From Brachionus plicatilis (taxonomy: Eukaryota; Rotifera; Eurotatoria; Ploima; Brachionidae): DNA of 64,000 nucleotides. Both the position numbers and the translations under genes were made by a program. Location of the stretch: the NCBI GenBank assembly GCA_010279815.1, contig QEOQ01000180.1, positions 1,957,214 to 2,021,213 of the forward strand, read 5' to 3'. This document shows positions 11,084-23,217 of this stretch, in pieces; the stretch's first letter is position 1; each line of letters starts with the position of its first letter. The notes beneath the pieces were generated by a model, which saw nothing but the letters and a program-made list of their open reading frames with translations, did not search any database and was not told where the DNA came from.

Positions 11084-14000
11084 ATGTCTTCGAGACGGAA
11101 AACTTTACTAGCAAATGAGTTGCCTTTATTTGGCGAAGTCGCAGAAAACGACGTAAACGACGATGTTGCCGAAAAAAGACGTCGGCTGTCAAGTATTAAA
11201 TCAATTAGAATCAATAAATTTAGGATAAAAAAAATATTTTTTATTAGTTCATCAAAATGAAAGCTCTAGTGCAATTCTGCAAAGAAAAAATCGCATAATT
11301 CAGGAAAAGTAACTATTTTAATTTAATAAAGTTTAAAAAAATATTATTTTATAAAAAAATTAGCAATGAGCTACAAAAATCACTGAATGGTTCAAGTAGG
11401 CAACCATTGACACCGTCGACTCCTAAGCCATCAAACGAACAGTTGTCATGCTTGTACAACAATTGTGTCAAGTTGCTCAACGAGAATGTATAAATGCTAC
11501 CTTATTTAATTCTGAAAAAAAAAACTTAACTTTTTTTTTTGACAGAAAATAAATACCAAAAATGCATTTCAGCTAAAACTCATCGACTACATGTCTGATA
11601 TAGTTCTGAACAAGGAAATAAGCGGTGGAGATACTAATTTTCAAGTATGTAAATTCAGAAAATTAAATAGAAAAATTGCATTAATTTAAAAAGGTTGTTG
11701 GCTGCACGATTGATGTAGGAACTAAAATTTATGCTGCCAGAGTCGATGCTCTACACCAAAATACATACCAAATGTTAGACGGTATACGCCGTTCCGCAAC
11801 TAATGAAGACAATAGCGAGATGGCAGGTTATTATTTAAATTTTTTATAGATTTATCAACTGATTTTTAAAATGAGACAATTTATTTAGAGCAAACTACGG
11901 ATGATTTTGGTGGTAATGGTGATATGAATGATAATGACCAGGGTGATCAAGGCAATAAAAAGACTAAAGCAAAGAAGAAACGAAATAAAAAAAGCTCTCA
12001 CATCGCTGAAAATTTGGACACAATTACAACTAAACTGAGAGATGATTTTCAAGATGTAAGTACATTAAATTAAATTTTTACGAAAAAAAAATACTGAAGT
12101 TTATTTAAATTGAATTTTTTTTACACTTTTAAATGATCACTCAGACTTTTTTTTAATTTTTTTTCATAAATATAAATATTAACTTTAATGCAGGGTTTTT
12201 TTTGTTAATTAAATAATATTTAGCAGGTTTTAAATTGAAAAAAAAAATTGAAAAATTGAGAAATTTACTTTCTTTGAAATTTTAAGTGAGCATCTTTACT
12301 TTTTGAAATCTTCGACCACCGACTGTCTATTTTTGACCAAACTTGTTTTTAAGTCACAAGCTCAAGACAAAGTCAAGACTTGAAATTTTGTTTCTTTTTG
12401 AGATTTAACTATTAAATAAACGTTTTCCTTTTTGTACTTTTTCTAAAATTTAATTTATTTGGCCCTGTTCCTTTTTACACTTTCTGTACTTTATGTACTT
12501 TATCAGTATTTTAATAATTACATAAAAAATTAAACGGGGTCTAAGGCGGAGCCCTGGTTTAGGGATTCTGGTATGTTATAGATTAGAGAAATATTAGTTA
12601 AAATTAATGTTAATATTTAAACTATTAATTAATTAAAAAATTTATTTAAAATATGAAAAAGAACAGAAATTACACAAAGTACAAAAAGGAACAGGGCTAA
12701 ATAAATTTAAATTTAGAAAAAGTACAGAAAGTATTTTTTCTTTTTAATATTGTCATTGCCTATACGTCCGGTCGCATGAATTTTTTGACCAAAATGGAAA
12801 AATAAATGAAATTAAGAATTGACTTTAAAAAATTTAAAGCCATGGTGACTATAGTGACTATAGAACAATTATGTTCTTGACCTATTCTGCGTTCATAAAA
12901 TGACGGTAAATTTTCTATTAGATTATTTAAGCCATGGTAGAATCTCTATGATACATTCATCATCAAATAAATAATTGACAGAATGAGCTTTGTGTGCTAT
13001 ATAATCGACTTGTTGAAAAATTGAGTTTACAGCATCAAAAAGTGGTGCTAAATGGCTAATTCGAGTTAAAATCCACATCTACAAAATTTATTGCATACAG
13101 CATTGCCATTATAACGAAACCATTCTTTTTTCCATTCTTATATCTTCTATTTTTTAAGCTTTTAAACGTTTTCCTTGGCAAAATTGAGATTTCTGGTCGG
13201 TTGGTCGGTCTCTTAATTAAATTGAAATTTCTAAACTTTTGCACAATTTTTTTCAATCGAGATTCTTAATTTATTTATCTTTATTTGAAAAATAATTTTG
13301 AGCTTAACTCCAGGGCAGTTTTGAGTTGCTTAGGCCCTATTTTCAGCCTTCATGTTAAAATTTTTAAGAGATTCTTAAGAAGGTAAAAAAAATAGCTTTT
13401 ATGTTAGATTAGATAAAAAATAGATTTTTAGCTATTGTAAATAATTCGTATTTAGTTATTAAGAAAATTTAATAATTTTTAAATCAATGCAACACATTGT
13501 ATATTCTATAATGTCTTTTTAAATATTTGAATGCTTAATTTCGAAATAAAAAACGAAAATTATTCTAATTTTAGTGAAAGAAAAATTTATTTTTTTTTAC
13601 TTTTTTTTATTCAAATAAAATAATTAAGATTCATTTTTATTCATTTAAATTAAATAGTATATTGCAATTACCAAGCCGGAAATTAGTCCCAAAATTAAAA
13701 TAGAAAAAATCACTCCATAAAAAATTATAATACATCTATCAGTGATTTGCATAGACAATAATTCTATTTGAAAAAAAAAAAATTTTAATTGATGAAAAGG
13801 TGAATTTTAGAACAAAAAAAAATATAAAAAACTGAATTACTTTTTCTAAAATCCAAAAATTGGTTCTGTAAATTGAATCAGCTTTTTTGTGATTAAGCGA
13901 TAGCTCAAATTTATCAACTTATTACTAAATTTACAGAATCAATTTTGGGTTTTTAGTAAAAAAAAAAGCTATTAAGATTTTTAATTTTTTTTTTTTTCGT

Positions 14001-16087
14001 TCAAAAATTCACAATATTTTAATAATAAAACGAAATAAACTAGCCATTTTTTGCACTTGAAAAAGCCGACCTGATTCTCCTCTGACTATCATGATCTAAA
14101 AATTAAAATTAAATTTTTTGTTGCATATTTTTTATTCAATTTTACGATTTTCTGGTGCATAACCGGGAAAACTTTCATATTCACAAGCATCTTTAATTGA
14201 TTAAATAGAAAATTTTAGTCCCACAAAAAAGCCACCTGCACATACCTTCTTTCATTGTGATTTCATTTCGATCCATTTTTTGAACAAATTCTAAATTTCT
14301 ATTCATTTAACAAAAAATAATACCCGGACTCAAAAAAAGTCCTTTAAAATTGTAATTATCTTACACGTGGAGCAAAATTAAAAAAAATTATCTTTTTTCT
14401 AGGAGGATTTGTATTTTTCAAAAATTTCAACATGCATTGAAAGCGAAGCTATAGGCGGAATTCTGCTCAACAAATTGCACTACCAAGATGACACCACTAA
14501 ATTGGTAATCAACAAAGATCAAAAAATTGATTTCATCAGCCAAACAGCGCCTCACAATGATCAGCTAAATCTCAAAGAGATCTATCAATTCAACGTAAAC
14601 AAAAACATCAGCTTCAACAATCTAAAACTTTGCTCCGAACTGTCCAATTTCCGCTACATTGGCTGGAATTTGGACAACGAAGACGAAATAACCAAGCTAA
14701 TCCAAAGCATGGCTACTCCAGATGAGAATTTGGAGGCGCATCGCTTCGACGTCAACAACAAAAACCTTTTTAACCTGTCAAATGAGGCTGGCATAGACAA
14801 TTTCGATGATGACTGTCTAAACAACGATGTAGAGGCCGACCCGGACATTGAAAATTTTGGTTCGGACATGAACATGACAGAAGCCCAGCGCGCCACCAGC
14901 ATTCATCAGTCTGGCATGGAAATGTTGGAAAAAATCGATGACATTCGCTCTATGAATTCTGTCAATTCAATTGCAGACTTGACCACCCTGATATCCAACT
15001 CGCCATCGGACTATTCCTACTTCAACTTTGACAAACTTAAATTGCACGATTTGCCCAACCATTTGAAGCGCATGGCTATTCAGATACAGAGCAGTGGCAA
15101 AAGCTCGGACAACATGTCAAATAACACAAAGCTGGCCAAGAGTGGCACTGTGCGCAGCAAAAAAGAAGCGCCGCGGATTGACTTTACCATTTTGACAGAT
15201 ATTTCCAAGTTCTTAAAAGTGACAAAAAAGTGTATATTTTTATGTGATCGAACATTGGAAAAGCGAGCTGAAAAGCCATTGTGGTTTGAGAGTGAACGCC
15301 AATGTGACTTTGACTCCAAGGAGTTTTTCAGAGCATACCGCAAGGGGACCATGGCCAAAATTTACACCGATGCTAATCAGGAAGAAAATTTGCTTGGAAA
15401 TGATGAAATTGAAATTGAGAAAACGTTGGCGAACAGAGTGGAAAATGGTGTTGATGATGATGATGGACACTTGGGAGGGATGGACGACGACTTCGAAATG
15501 CCGTGCACTGCCCAAACTAATGAGCCGTTTTTCACCCAAAATGGACACGAATTTGCACAGACACAGAATTTCAATCAAATGGATATTCAGCCTCAAGAAA
15601 TGTCAACTTTGCCTGCTTTCGATGCCCAAAATTTGGTTCAGGCTCCTCTCCAAGTCAATTCACTGAATATAGAATATGCCAAAACATCGAAGAATATTGA
15701 CGTGCGGCGACTTAAACAAGTCGTTTGGTCGCTTCTTTTGGAAACAGATAAGGTAAGACTTTTAGAGATTTTATGGTGGCGGGTTTAACACTTTGGCTTA
15801 GCAGGAAAATACCAATCAAAGTCAATGTGGTGATAAGACAAGAGAAAATTTTTGCATCAATGCTTCCCTAAAGGAAATTTATAAGCAATTGAGGCCGCCT
15901 TTGATAAGCCAAAAAGTTTTTGAAGACCTTTCCGTTTGTATTGTTTTTCAGATGTTGCTTTTCTTGGCCAACGAGCACGTAAGTTGCGGGTCAATTTTTT
16001 GAAAAATTAATTAAAAATTTATTTTATAAGAATTTGCTGCTGAGTAATGATCCAATTGGTTCTGATGTGATTATTACAAATTATTAG
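11084..16087 (+). CDS. NCAPH: Condensin I subunit 2, kleisin (NCAPH / Barren)
   Basis: Nine exons: 11084-11192, 11248-11308, 11364-11487, 11546-11644, 11694-11826, 11889-12055, 14403-15752, 15805-15978, 16031-16087. They join in phase to 758 codons (757 residues; human 741). Recognisable kleisin blocks are KINTKNAFQLKLIDYMSDI followed by CTIDVGTKIYAARVDALH in the N-terminal SMC2-binding half, PSDYSYFNFDKL in the middle, and NIEYAKTSKNIDVRRLKQVV plus VFQMLLFLANEHNLLL in the C-terminal winged-helix half that caps SMC4. The protein closes the SMC2/SMC4 ring and drives mitotic chromosome compaction. Exon 7 is long (1350 bp) and clearly GC-richer than the small exons. Introns are 49-62 bp except intron 6 (12056-14402), which contains an inverted repeat, a decayed coding fragment and a probable nested gene on the other strand. 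Confidence 0.96.
12434..12725. mobile_element. Small inverted-repeat element in NCAPH intron 6
   Basis: 12434-12481 (gtactttttctaaaat...ccctgttccttttt) is the imperfect reverse complement of 12679-12725 (aaaaaggaacaggg...agaaaaagtac). The arms are about 47 bp and the interior about 200 bp, with no coding frame. It looks like a MITE. I cannot define a convincing target duplication. Confidence 0.6.
12923..13256 (-). pseudogene. Decayed coding fragment, probably transposon-derived
   Basis: On the minus strand a frame from about 13256 ends at a stop near 13056 (...MAMLYAINFVDVDF). The next frame over continues directly (RISHLAPLFDAVNSIF ... DDECIIEILPWLK) to a TAA at 12923-12925. The amino-acid composition of both halves looks protein-coding, and a single frame change would join them. 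This suggests a relic rather than a working exon. I do not recognise the family. It lies antisense inside NCAPH intron 6. Confidence 0.4.
13645..14277 (-). CDS. Possible nested gene: 77-residue single-pass, tail-anchored protein
   Basis: Four small exons on the strand opposite NCAPH, wholly inside its intron 6: 14277-14247, 14190-14146, 14095-14057, 13763-13645. All junctions have GT..AG borders (GTATGT, GTAAAA, GTGCAA donors) and keep phase, giving 78 codons with stop. The N-terminal half is polar and acidic (MDRNEITMKEDACEYES, then FPGYAPEN), followed by a basic QRRIRSAFSK segment. The C-terminal 30 residues are almost purely hydrophobic (IIIFYGVIFSILILGLISGL) and end in IAIYYLI, as in tail-anchored proteins with the N-terminus in the cytosol. 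I do not recognise a family. Intron 3 is 293 bp, the others 50-60 bp. A decayed gene or chance concatenation is possible, but four in-phase junctions plus a clean membrane segment argue for a real transcript. Confidence 0.55.
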
Positions 16088-17204
16088 CAATTTGAATATA
16101 GTTTGCTGGACTTTTTTTTAATTTAGCTATTTTGATAAACGAAAATCCCTTTTTTTTCTAGGAAAATAATTTTTTTTAATTTTTGTATCAAAAAATTTGA
16201 AGACAATTTAAATTTTTTAAATTTTTTCTAAATCGAGTCATTTGAGTTGTAAAATATAAGTCCTTATGCAATTCCAAATAAAAGTTTGTCAAAATTTTTA
16301 ACTTTTAAGTGATAAGACTACCGTATAGAGTAAAATTGATTTTAAAAAAATTCTTATCTCTTTCTGATAATTTTATTTTATTTCTGATATTTTTATTTAT
16401 AGTATAAATTGAAATCGCAGGCAAGTTATAGTTCATCATCAAATGAAAATTTCAAATCAAAATTTTAAAATTTAGATTTAAAAAAAGGCTTAAAAAATTG
16501 TAGATTGGTAGATTTAAAAAAATTGATATTAAATATCGTTTAATTTTTTTTTTAATAAAAATTAAATTAATTTAAAAAAGACAATAAAAAATTCTCAACA
16601 AATTCAATTTATTGATTATGCATAGACTGAATTGTTTTTTGATAAATTATTAAAAAAAATGAAAAAATATTATTTATTTAGTAAATTTAAAAAATAAAAA
16701 TACTTTTTATTAATAATTATCTTGAATTAAATAAGTTGAAATATTTTGCTCTGAAATTAGTTTTAAATAATTAGAGTAAAACTTTTCAATCCGGATCAAT
16801 CTTTTTTTTGATGTCTTAATCAATATTCTAAAGTTATCTTGATATTTTCTTTAAACATTTCAAAAAAATTTGATAGCTACACTGGGCATAAGAAAAATTT
16901 AAAATCTTAATTTTCAATTTGAAAATAAAAAGCTTGGTCAATATCAAAGAAATAATAATAATCTGTTTTTATTTGGGAATAAACTTCTGACTAAAAAAAT
17001 ATTTAATTAGTCATAATATTTAATTTTAAAATATTTAGTTGTAACTAAAATCCTGAATATAATTTCGCTTTTTCGAAATAAATCGTAAAAAGTTTTTTTA
17101 TTGCGATCAAATTCACATTTCAATTTTATAGAATTTTTTGTTTTAATAAATATAAAATTTAATATTTAAAAATATAAGAAATAAGTAAAATTTATTTTAA
17201 ATAA
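16088..17204. other. Intergenic, nothing recognised
   Basis: Very AT-rich sequence downstream of NCAPH. No coding exon or structured repeat that I can support. Confidence 0.6.
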
Positions 17205-17381
17205 TTAGAATGTCATATTATTCAAGTTCATCGAAGTCTTGCACACTTTACATTCCGCGCCTTCAATTTTTAGAAGTTTACATTCTAACTCATTTTTTGG
17301 CTTTTTTGTAACATTTAGGTACAAATTAATTACCTCATTCGATTTTTTTGATGAATGCATTTGTTCTTCAAATTTTTCCAT
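17205..17381 (-). CDS. Short reading frame with an ECKVC motif (uncertain)
   Basis: An ATG-started frame of 58 residues: MEKFEEQMHSSKKSNE at the start and a basic middle, then GAECKVCKTSMNL near the C-terminus. The ECKVC motif also occurs in the neighbouring small gene at 18303-18599 (DGECKVCDRND), so the two may be related or one may be a degraded copy. An in-frame TGA lies 13 codons upstream of the ATG, preceded by coding-like sequence. This may be a broken or misread exon. Function unknown. Confidence 0.3.
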   Translation of the reverse strand: MEKFEEQMHSSKKSNEVINLYLNVTKKPKNELECKLLKIEGAECKVCKTSMNLNNMTF

Positions 17382-18302
17382 TTGACAATCGAGGTTGACG
17401 TCACATCAGCCAGTCTTCTTTTTCTCAAATCTTAATCTTGCTTCATTCCTTAAGTTAAGTCAACTGAAATGTACTTGATCGATTTTCTTTATTTGATGAT
17501 TAATATTTTCTTCACAAGCTCTTATTCAGGCCAAAAATTTTGTTCATTTAAAAACTTACTAATTTTTTCTAGAAATTTCGAATATGTTTAATGGACTTAA
17601 TTACGCCATACAATTCTTAGATTTATTTCACTCAGCTAAAAAAATCGGTTGGTTTGGAATTGTGAATTTTGGAATTAAAAGCAAAGGAAAAAATTTTAAT
17701 TTTAAGTAACTTTTTTACTAAGAGTCTAAGAATTGTTCATAAATTTTTTAAATCTTGAATTTTTATATTTTTTATATATTTTTTAATAATTTTTATCTTG
17801 TTTAATTTATTTCTAAAATTTTTTTGTTTTTAATTAATAAATTCACTTAAACCGCAGCGTGAAAAACGCTGACGAAAATAACGCTAAAAAACGTTCTTTT
17901 TTTCCCGGTATGGTTAAAATTCGATTGAAAAAATTTAATTCTCTCAAAATATAGATCTCCTATTTATTGATTTATTGATTAGCAATTAACCTCCATTTTG
18001 GAGAAGTAAAATTTAAATATTATACAATAAAAAGTTTATAAAATAGAAAAAATACAATTTAATAATAAGAAAAAATGATAACCTAGTACATAGTTATCCT
18101 TATTAAAAGTATACTTTTTTATCCTAAATTACGTATAAGTGGCTAAAATTTAGGAGTGCGAAAAATAAATGAGTATTTTACAACAACCCAAAAAGTCTGA
18201 CAAACCTTTATCTAACCTTTATGTATCTTTGTCTCACAAACCAAAAAATATTCAATATAAATTCAGAGTAGCAATAGCAAAGAATTTAAATCAAGAAAAG
18301 AA

Positions 18303-18599
18303 ATGAACCAAATACTTTCAAACAAAAAAGAGTTTTACTCATTAATTGAAGACGGCGAGTGTAAAGTGTGTGATCGCAATGATTCGTGTATACTGTGCAA
18401 AAATTGTGGTCATGATTGGAATGTAAATTTACAAAATTTAATCAAACATTTTTTTAAATAATAATTTTGTTTAAAGGGGAGAAAAAGAATTAAATGTTCC
18501 TTCCACAGAGATACATTATTTCTGATGGATTTCGAATTTTGCCCAAAATGTTTTTCAAGTGACATCAAAGAGCTCGCTTTAACTGACATGTTTTTTTAA
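18303..18599 (+). CDS. Small cysteine-rich, probably zinc-binding protein (80 residues)
   Basis: Two exons, 18303-18422 and 18477-18599, with a 54-bp intron (donor GTAAAT, acceptor TTAAAG) in phase 0. The protein has paired-cysteine motifs: GECKVC, CILCKNCGHDW, KCSFHRD and FCPKCFSSD. This spacing suggests one or two zinc-binding knuckles. There is no signal peptide or membrane segment. I do not recognise the family. The intron size and clean splice phase match the certain genes here. Confidence 0.6.
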
Positions 18600-19210
18600 A
18601 TGAAATTTTTTTTTTATTTTTCTCATTTTGTATTTAAATTTATCTGATAAAAAAAATTAATTAAATATTTAAACTAGTATTTTGACATTTTTTTAAAAAA
18701 ATAGAAACAACCTATTTTGTATCACAGAATTTGATTTGACTCTGTTTTCACCATGTAACTATTTAAAATACTTTAAAATTCTTAAATCTCATTTGAAAGT
18801 ACAAATGGTTCACAAATTCAGCCGTTTGCGCTTTAAAATGCAAACGCTTTTAAAGTCTAAAGATTGCTTTTTAATATTTTTCTTTAAAATTGAATTTTAT
18901 GTCTAATTTTAAAGAACAAGATATTAAAAAAGAAAGTCATTAAGCCTGCAAAGTCATTACGTTTTAATAGGAAAACGATTTGCTGTCCATCAGCTAAATA
19001 ATCATATTTGATTGTTTTAGATTTAAAAAAAGGTACAATATCACTTGTTTATTAATTTTTCTTAAAGGTTATTTTTAGTTAAAGTGAAATCTCCCAATTT
19101 TTTTAATGTTCAGAGTTTTATTTTAATAAAAAAATAACCAATTTTATATATTTTACAAAAAGTCTACTATATGTTACGAAAATTTAGCAAATTTACAAAA
19201 AAAATCCAAA
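18600..19210. other. Intergenic, nothing recognised
   Basis: AT-rich sequence. A short string atagaaacaacctattt at about 18702 recurs directly at about 20190, flanking the inverted-array element. Confidence 0.5.
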
Positions 19211-19214
19211 ATTT

Positions 19215-20096
19215 CAAATAATTTAAGGGAATAAATATTTTCATCATCAAATAAATCAGAATTTTGTATCAAATTTTTACTCAAATTTATCATCAAAATA
19301 AAATTTTTTACACCAAAATTAAATTTTTTCATCAAAAATATTTTTTAACAACAAACAAAAAATAACTTAATATTTTTTTACATCAATTTTTTTTTCTCTG
19401 AATCAAATAAAAAAATTACCCTTCAAAAAAAATAAATAAAGCATTTAATTAAAATTTTACTTCAAAATTAAATTGCTCTGAAATGAATCAGCAATACGTT
19501 ATTTTTTGTAAAAATTATGGAATTTTAAAAATGATTTATAAATACTTATACCAGTAGTTTTGTAAGCAAATAATTGTATATTTTAGATAGTTCAAAAAAG
19601 CCCAAGATTTAAAAAATTATTAAAAAAATTAGAAAAAATTTCGATGATTTTGTAAATAATGAAAGCATATAATACCAGCTGATGTAAATGAAAATAATTG
19701 GTTAAATATAGGAGAATTTTATATGATTGTCCAAGATATAAAATATTAAAAATTCAAACATTTTATATTATATTGCTGTTCAGAATAATTTACTAAAATT
19801 CTCACAACGCAAGAACACTTGATGTTAGTGAAAAAAGAACTCGTGGTTGACCTAAACTAAACTAGTCAAAAAAGCTTAATTGAGATGGTTTTTTTTTTAT
19901 ATTTTATATTCCAATTGATTTTGGTTATAATAATTATTTTATTTGATGATAAAAAAAATTTTTGATGCAAACTATCTATTTAATTAATCTAAATGTTCGT
20001 GTTTTTTGATGATGAATTTATTTTAATTGACTCATATATTTTTTTTTTGATGAAATTTTAATAAATTTCAGGTGATGAAAATAAATTAACGTAAAT
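19215..20096. repeat. Inverted arrays of TCATCAAA / TTTGATGA motifs, candidate MITE
   Basis: The left side (19220-19440) has repeated catcaaa/atcaaaattt units. The right side (19940-20096) has the reverse complement tttgatga units, and the outer ends are roughly symmetrical (taaatattttcatcatc against ggtgatgaaaataaatt). The middle is unique AT-rich sequence with no frame. The organisation resembles the MULE at 23769-24823, but I found no target duplication or transposase sequence. Confidence 0.35.
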
Positions 20097-20905
20097 CATG
20101 GTAAAGTCATTTCATTACAGCATCACTGTAAATTATTATATTATTTTTAAATTAAAAGTTACAATGCTCAAATTAAATTCATTAAAAATAGAAACAACCT
20201 ATTTCCCAAAGATGCAAGGCGCAATTTTGCGCTCCTAAAGAACACTATACTACAGTTAATACTACTAGTTGTATTTTTTTAAAAAACTTTAAATTTTTTT
20301 TTTAAATAAATAAAAAAAATCTTCACCAGCAATTAAAAGCACTACTTATCAAAGCCTATTCATGGCTGCACGTTTCGTTCTGACCTCATAATTTTGCGAC
20401 ACGAATTTCGGTCGCCGTTTACACTAGAATGAAATTCAAAAAATAATATTCTCTTGTTTAAAAATTGTTATTAAAAAGGATCAAGAGTATTAATTGATTT
20501 TATTAGAAAAAAATTAAAATACCACTAAAAATTAATATTGTTTGAAAATTTAAAATTTTTCAACTTTTTTTTTTAAGGATTGAAATTCCTGACCTGAACT
20601 CACAACATCAAATTTGTACTACCAAGATGAGATTGTGATCATCATGAAACCGCCACCAGTCCGAGTCAAAGAGCACTTAAATCTAAGACCCGACTTTTTG
20701 TGGTCTTGGTCCAGATCTTGGTACCAAATTATTATAGAACTGATTAGTGGATCATAATAATGTCATCCAACACAAAAGTTCGCTAAAAGATGAAATGTTA
20801 AATAAATACAAAAATTATATTTTATTCTGGGAAAATTTCACAATTGAAAATAAATTAAATGAGAATTTTTACAAAAAAAAAATAACAACAAAAAATTGTA
20901 TCAAA
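20097..20905. other. Intergenic with GC-richer patches, nothing recognised
   Basis: About 20330-20430 and 20580-20740 are less AT-rich than the surroundings but have no sustained frame and no splice structure that I can support. They may be old repeat relics. Confidence 0.4.
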
Positions 20906-23217
20906 TTAATTAATTAACGGCTTTACCCGTTCCATAGTCTGGTTAAGTTCATTCCTTAATTCAGTAGGACAATTTACCGGCAAATTACACTTAATTAAGC
21001 TAAGTGCTTCAAAAATACCACAAGCATATAAATTCACTGTTCTGTTTTCATTCAACATGTCGATTATGATTCTTAAATTTTAATTTAAAAAAAATTTTAA
21101 AATTAAATAAGACCAAAGTACTTAATTAATTCAAAACAATCTTGGTAAATATTTGGAAACATTTCGAAATTAAACCGACTAGATTTTATGCATTCGCAAA
21201 CTGAGAAAATTTCAATCAAAAAATTGTCCCAGTAATTTTCTAAATTTAAATTTTAAAAATAAACAAATAAATAAATTAATGTTTAATTTACCGATTAAAA
21301 CATTTTTCTTCTTAATTGTAACCAAAATTTTTTTAGAGAATTCCAAAAACTCGTTCAAGTTAGTAAAATTTCCTCCTAAGATCTGATGACTCAAAACTTT
21401 TTGAATGTCCATCACAATTTGCATTAATTCTTTTGAAATTAAATTATTGCTATTATTTGTTGATTCGAATTCAAAAACACTTTGTACAACAATAGAATAC
21501 TTGTCCAAATTTTTGAATTCCTCCTGTAGAAAAATAAAATTTGCATTTTAAAAATTTAATAATGCTACCTTGGTGTTTATTTGCCTTTTGATAAGCTCAA
21601 TGATATTTTTAGAAAATAAGTTCAGACTAGCACTTTTTAATTTAAATATTAATTTCAAGCAATCTATTGCAGCCAAATTCTTAAATTCATGATTATAAAA
21701 AGTTTTATTTTTTAATTTAGTTACATATAAACTAAGCTCTCTGATCCAAATATGGGAAAAATTTTTCATCTGGGAACTAATAAATTTTTCTTTCAAATCT
21801 AAAAATTTAAATAATTCAAATTAAAAATAAAAAAAAATTAAAAAAAACTTTTGATAATTTGATAAATAACGTGAAAACAAAAAGCTTTTGCTTCTATCTC
21901 ATCGTTTTCTAACTCTCGAAATTTTCTGCTTTGATCAATCGTAATCAATATCCGTTTAATTGAGAACATTAACTTTTCTGTATACTTTTGCTTCTTAAAC
22001 TCATTGACGTATTTAAACAATATCTAAAAGACATTCAATTTATTTAAGACAACTTTTAAATATTCTTAAATTAATTAATACTTTTGTTTTTTGTAAATAG
22101 TAGCATATGTAGTTAAATCTAAATCTGATGTATTTTTTTTCCGATTCTTCGTAAGTTCTTTGCACAGTGAATTTAACAATCTTTGACAAAGTGCGATTCC
22201 ACAAACTATAATTTGACACTATGTTTCCACTTCTGACATTTTCATCATAAAATTGAACCAAGTTTTTTATTGTAATTAAATTAATGCTATGCAGATCAGG
22301 ATTGAGATTATAAAATTTTGTCGATGAAAAAGTTTTGAGGATAATCAGATAAATGGTGTCCAAAGTAGTCAAAAAGGCTTTGTCTATAACATCATTTTTT
22401 TCAATGTCAAATTTATTACAATTGGAACTTATGGCCTCCATTATCTATAATAAGCAAATAATATTTTTGTTTGTTAAAATCTGAAGAAAATTACTTTTGG
22501 TAAAATGTTAAATTTTGAAAAAGTGTTAACTAAAAACTCAAAGTGTTGATGTTTGAACCCAAGACTGATCAATGTTATGGGACCAACACTTTTCAGAACA
22601 TATCTAATCAATGATAATCCATGTTCCAAATTTTTTTTGCCCCATAAACTAAATTTAGCGTTAAACTCATTTTTAAATGACAATTCAATGGCAAAATCAT
22701 TTATTTCTTTAACTAAGTTCACAAATTTTCCTCCATAAAATGCATTCAAACTTTCATTTCGGAAAGAAATGGCCTTTTCGTTATAATCTACTGTAACCAG
22801 TTGTTCCAAAGCGATCAAGAAGTTCTTTTTTACCTTTAAATATTTCAAATTTTTAAAATTATTGAATTATTTTGAGTATATTTAAACCATACAGAGTTAT
22901 ATACCGAAGAGAGAACAAACTTTACCAAATAATTGATGACAAAATTTTTAAACAACTTAAATTTTTTTTTTTAAAATGTAAAAAATATATTTAAAATAGT
23001 TGTGTACCATGTTGGTCAAGTAGAAAATCACGCAGCAAGGTTCGGCAGTAAATTTAAAAAAGAGTCCGATCAATTTAGATGCTTTTTTCGCATAGTCTGC
23101 TTCATCTCGTAAAAAGACCGCCGTATTCTCCCAAATTTGTATAAATGAATCAAAATTATTGATTTCGTCAATGAATTGTTTAAGTATTCCCTCAGAATCT
23201 TGCTTATTTGGATCCAT
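20906..23217 (-). CDS. Unidentified nine-exon helical protein (631 residues)
   Basis: Minus-strand exons 23217-23008, 22955-22893, 22833-22495, 22444-22082, 22023-21849, 21798-21569, 21523-21292, 21239-21122, 21071-20906 join in phase to 632 codons. The ATG at 23217 opens MDPNKQDSEGILKQFIDEIN. The sequence is rich in Leu, Ile, Phe, Lys and Asn, with amphipathic helices throughout (for example SLIRYVLKSVGPITLISLGF and AIDCLKLIFKLKSASLNLF). It ends ELNQTMERVKPLIN. There is no obvious signal peptide, membrane span or catalytic motif. The overall look is an alpha-solenoid of HEAT/ARM type, but I cannot name the family. Introns are 50-61 bp. Because every exon joins in phase with canonical borders, I am confident that it is a gene, not that I know its job. 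Confidence 0.85.

Noticed and set aside
14654..15666. Alternative frames over NCAPH exon 7
   Set aside because: Overlap the conserved kleisin frame and show no independent motifs.
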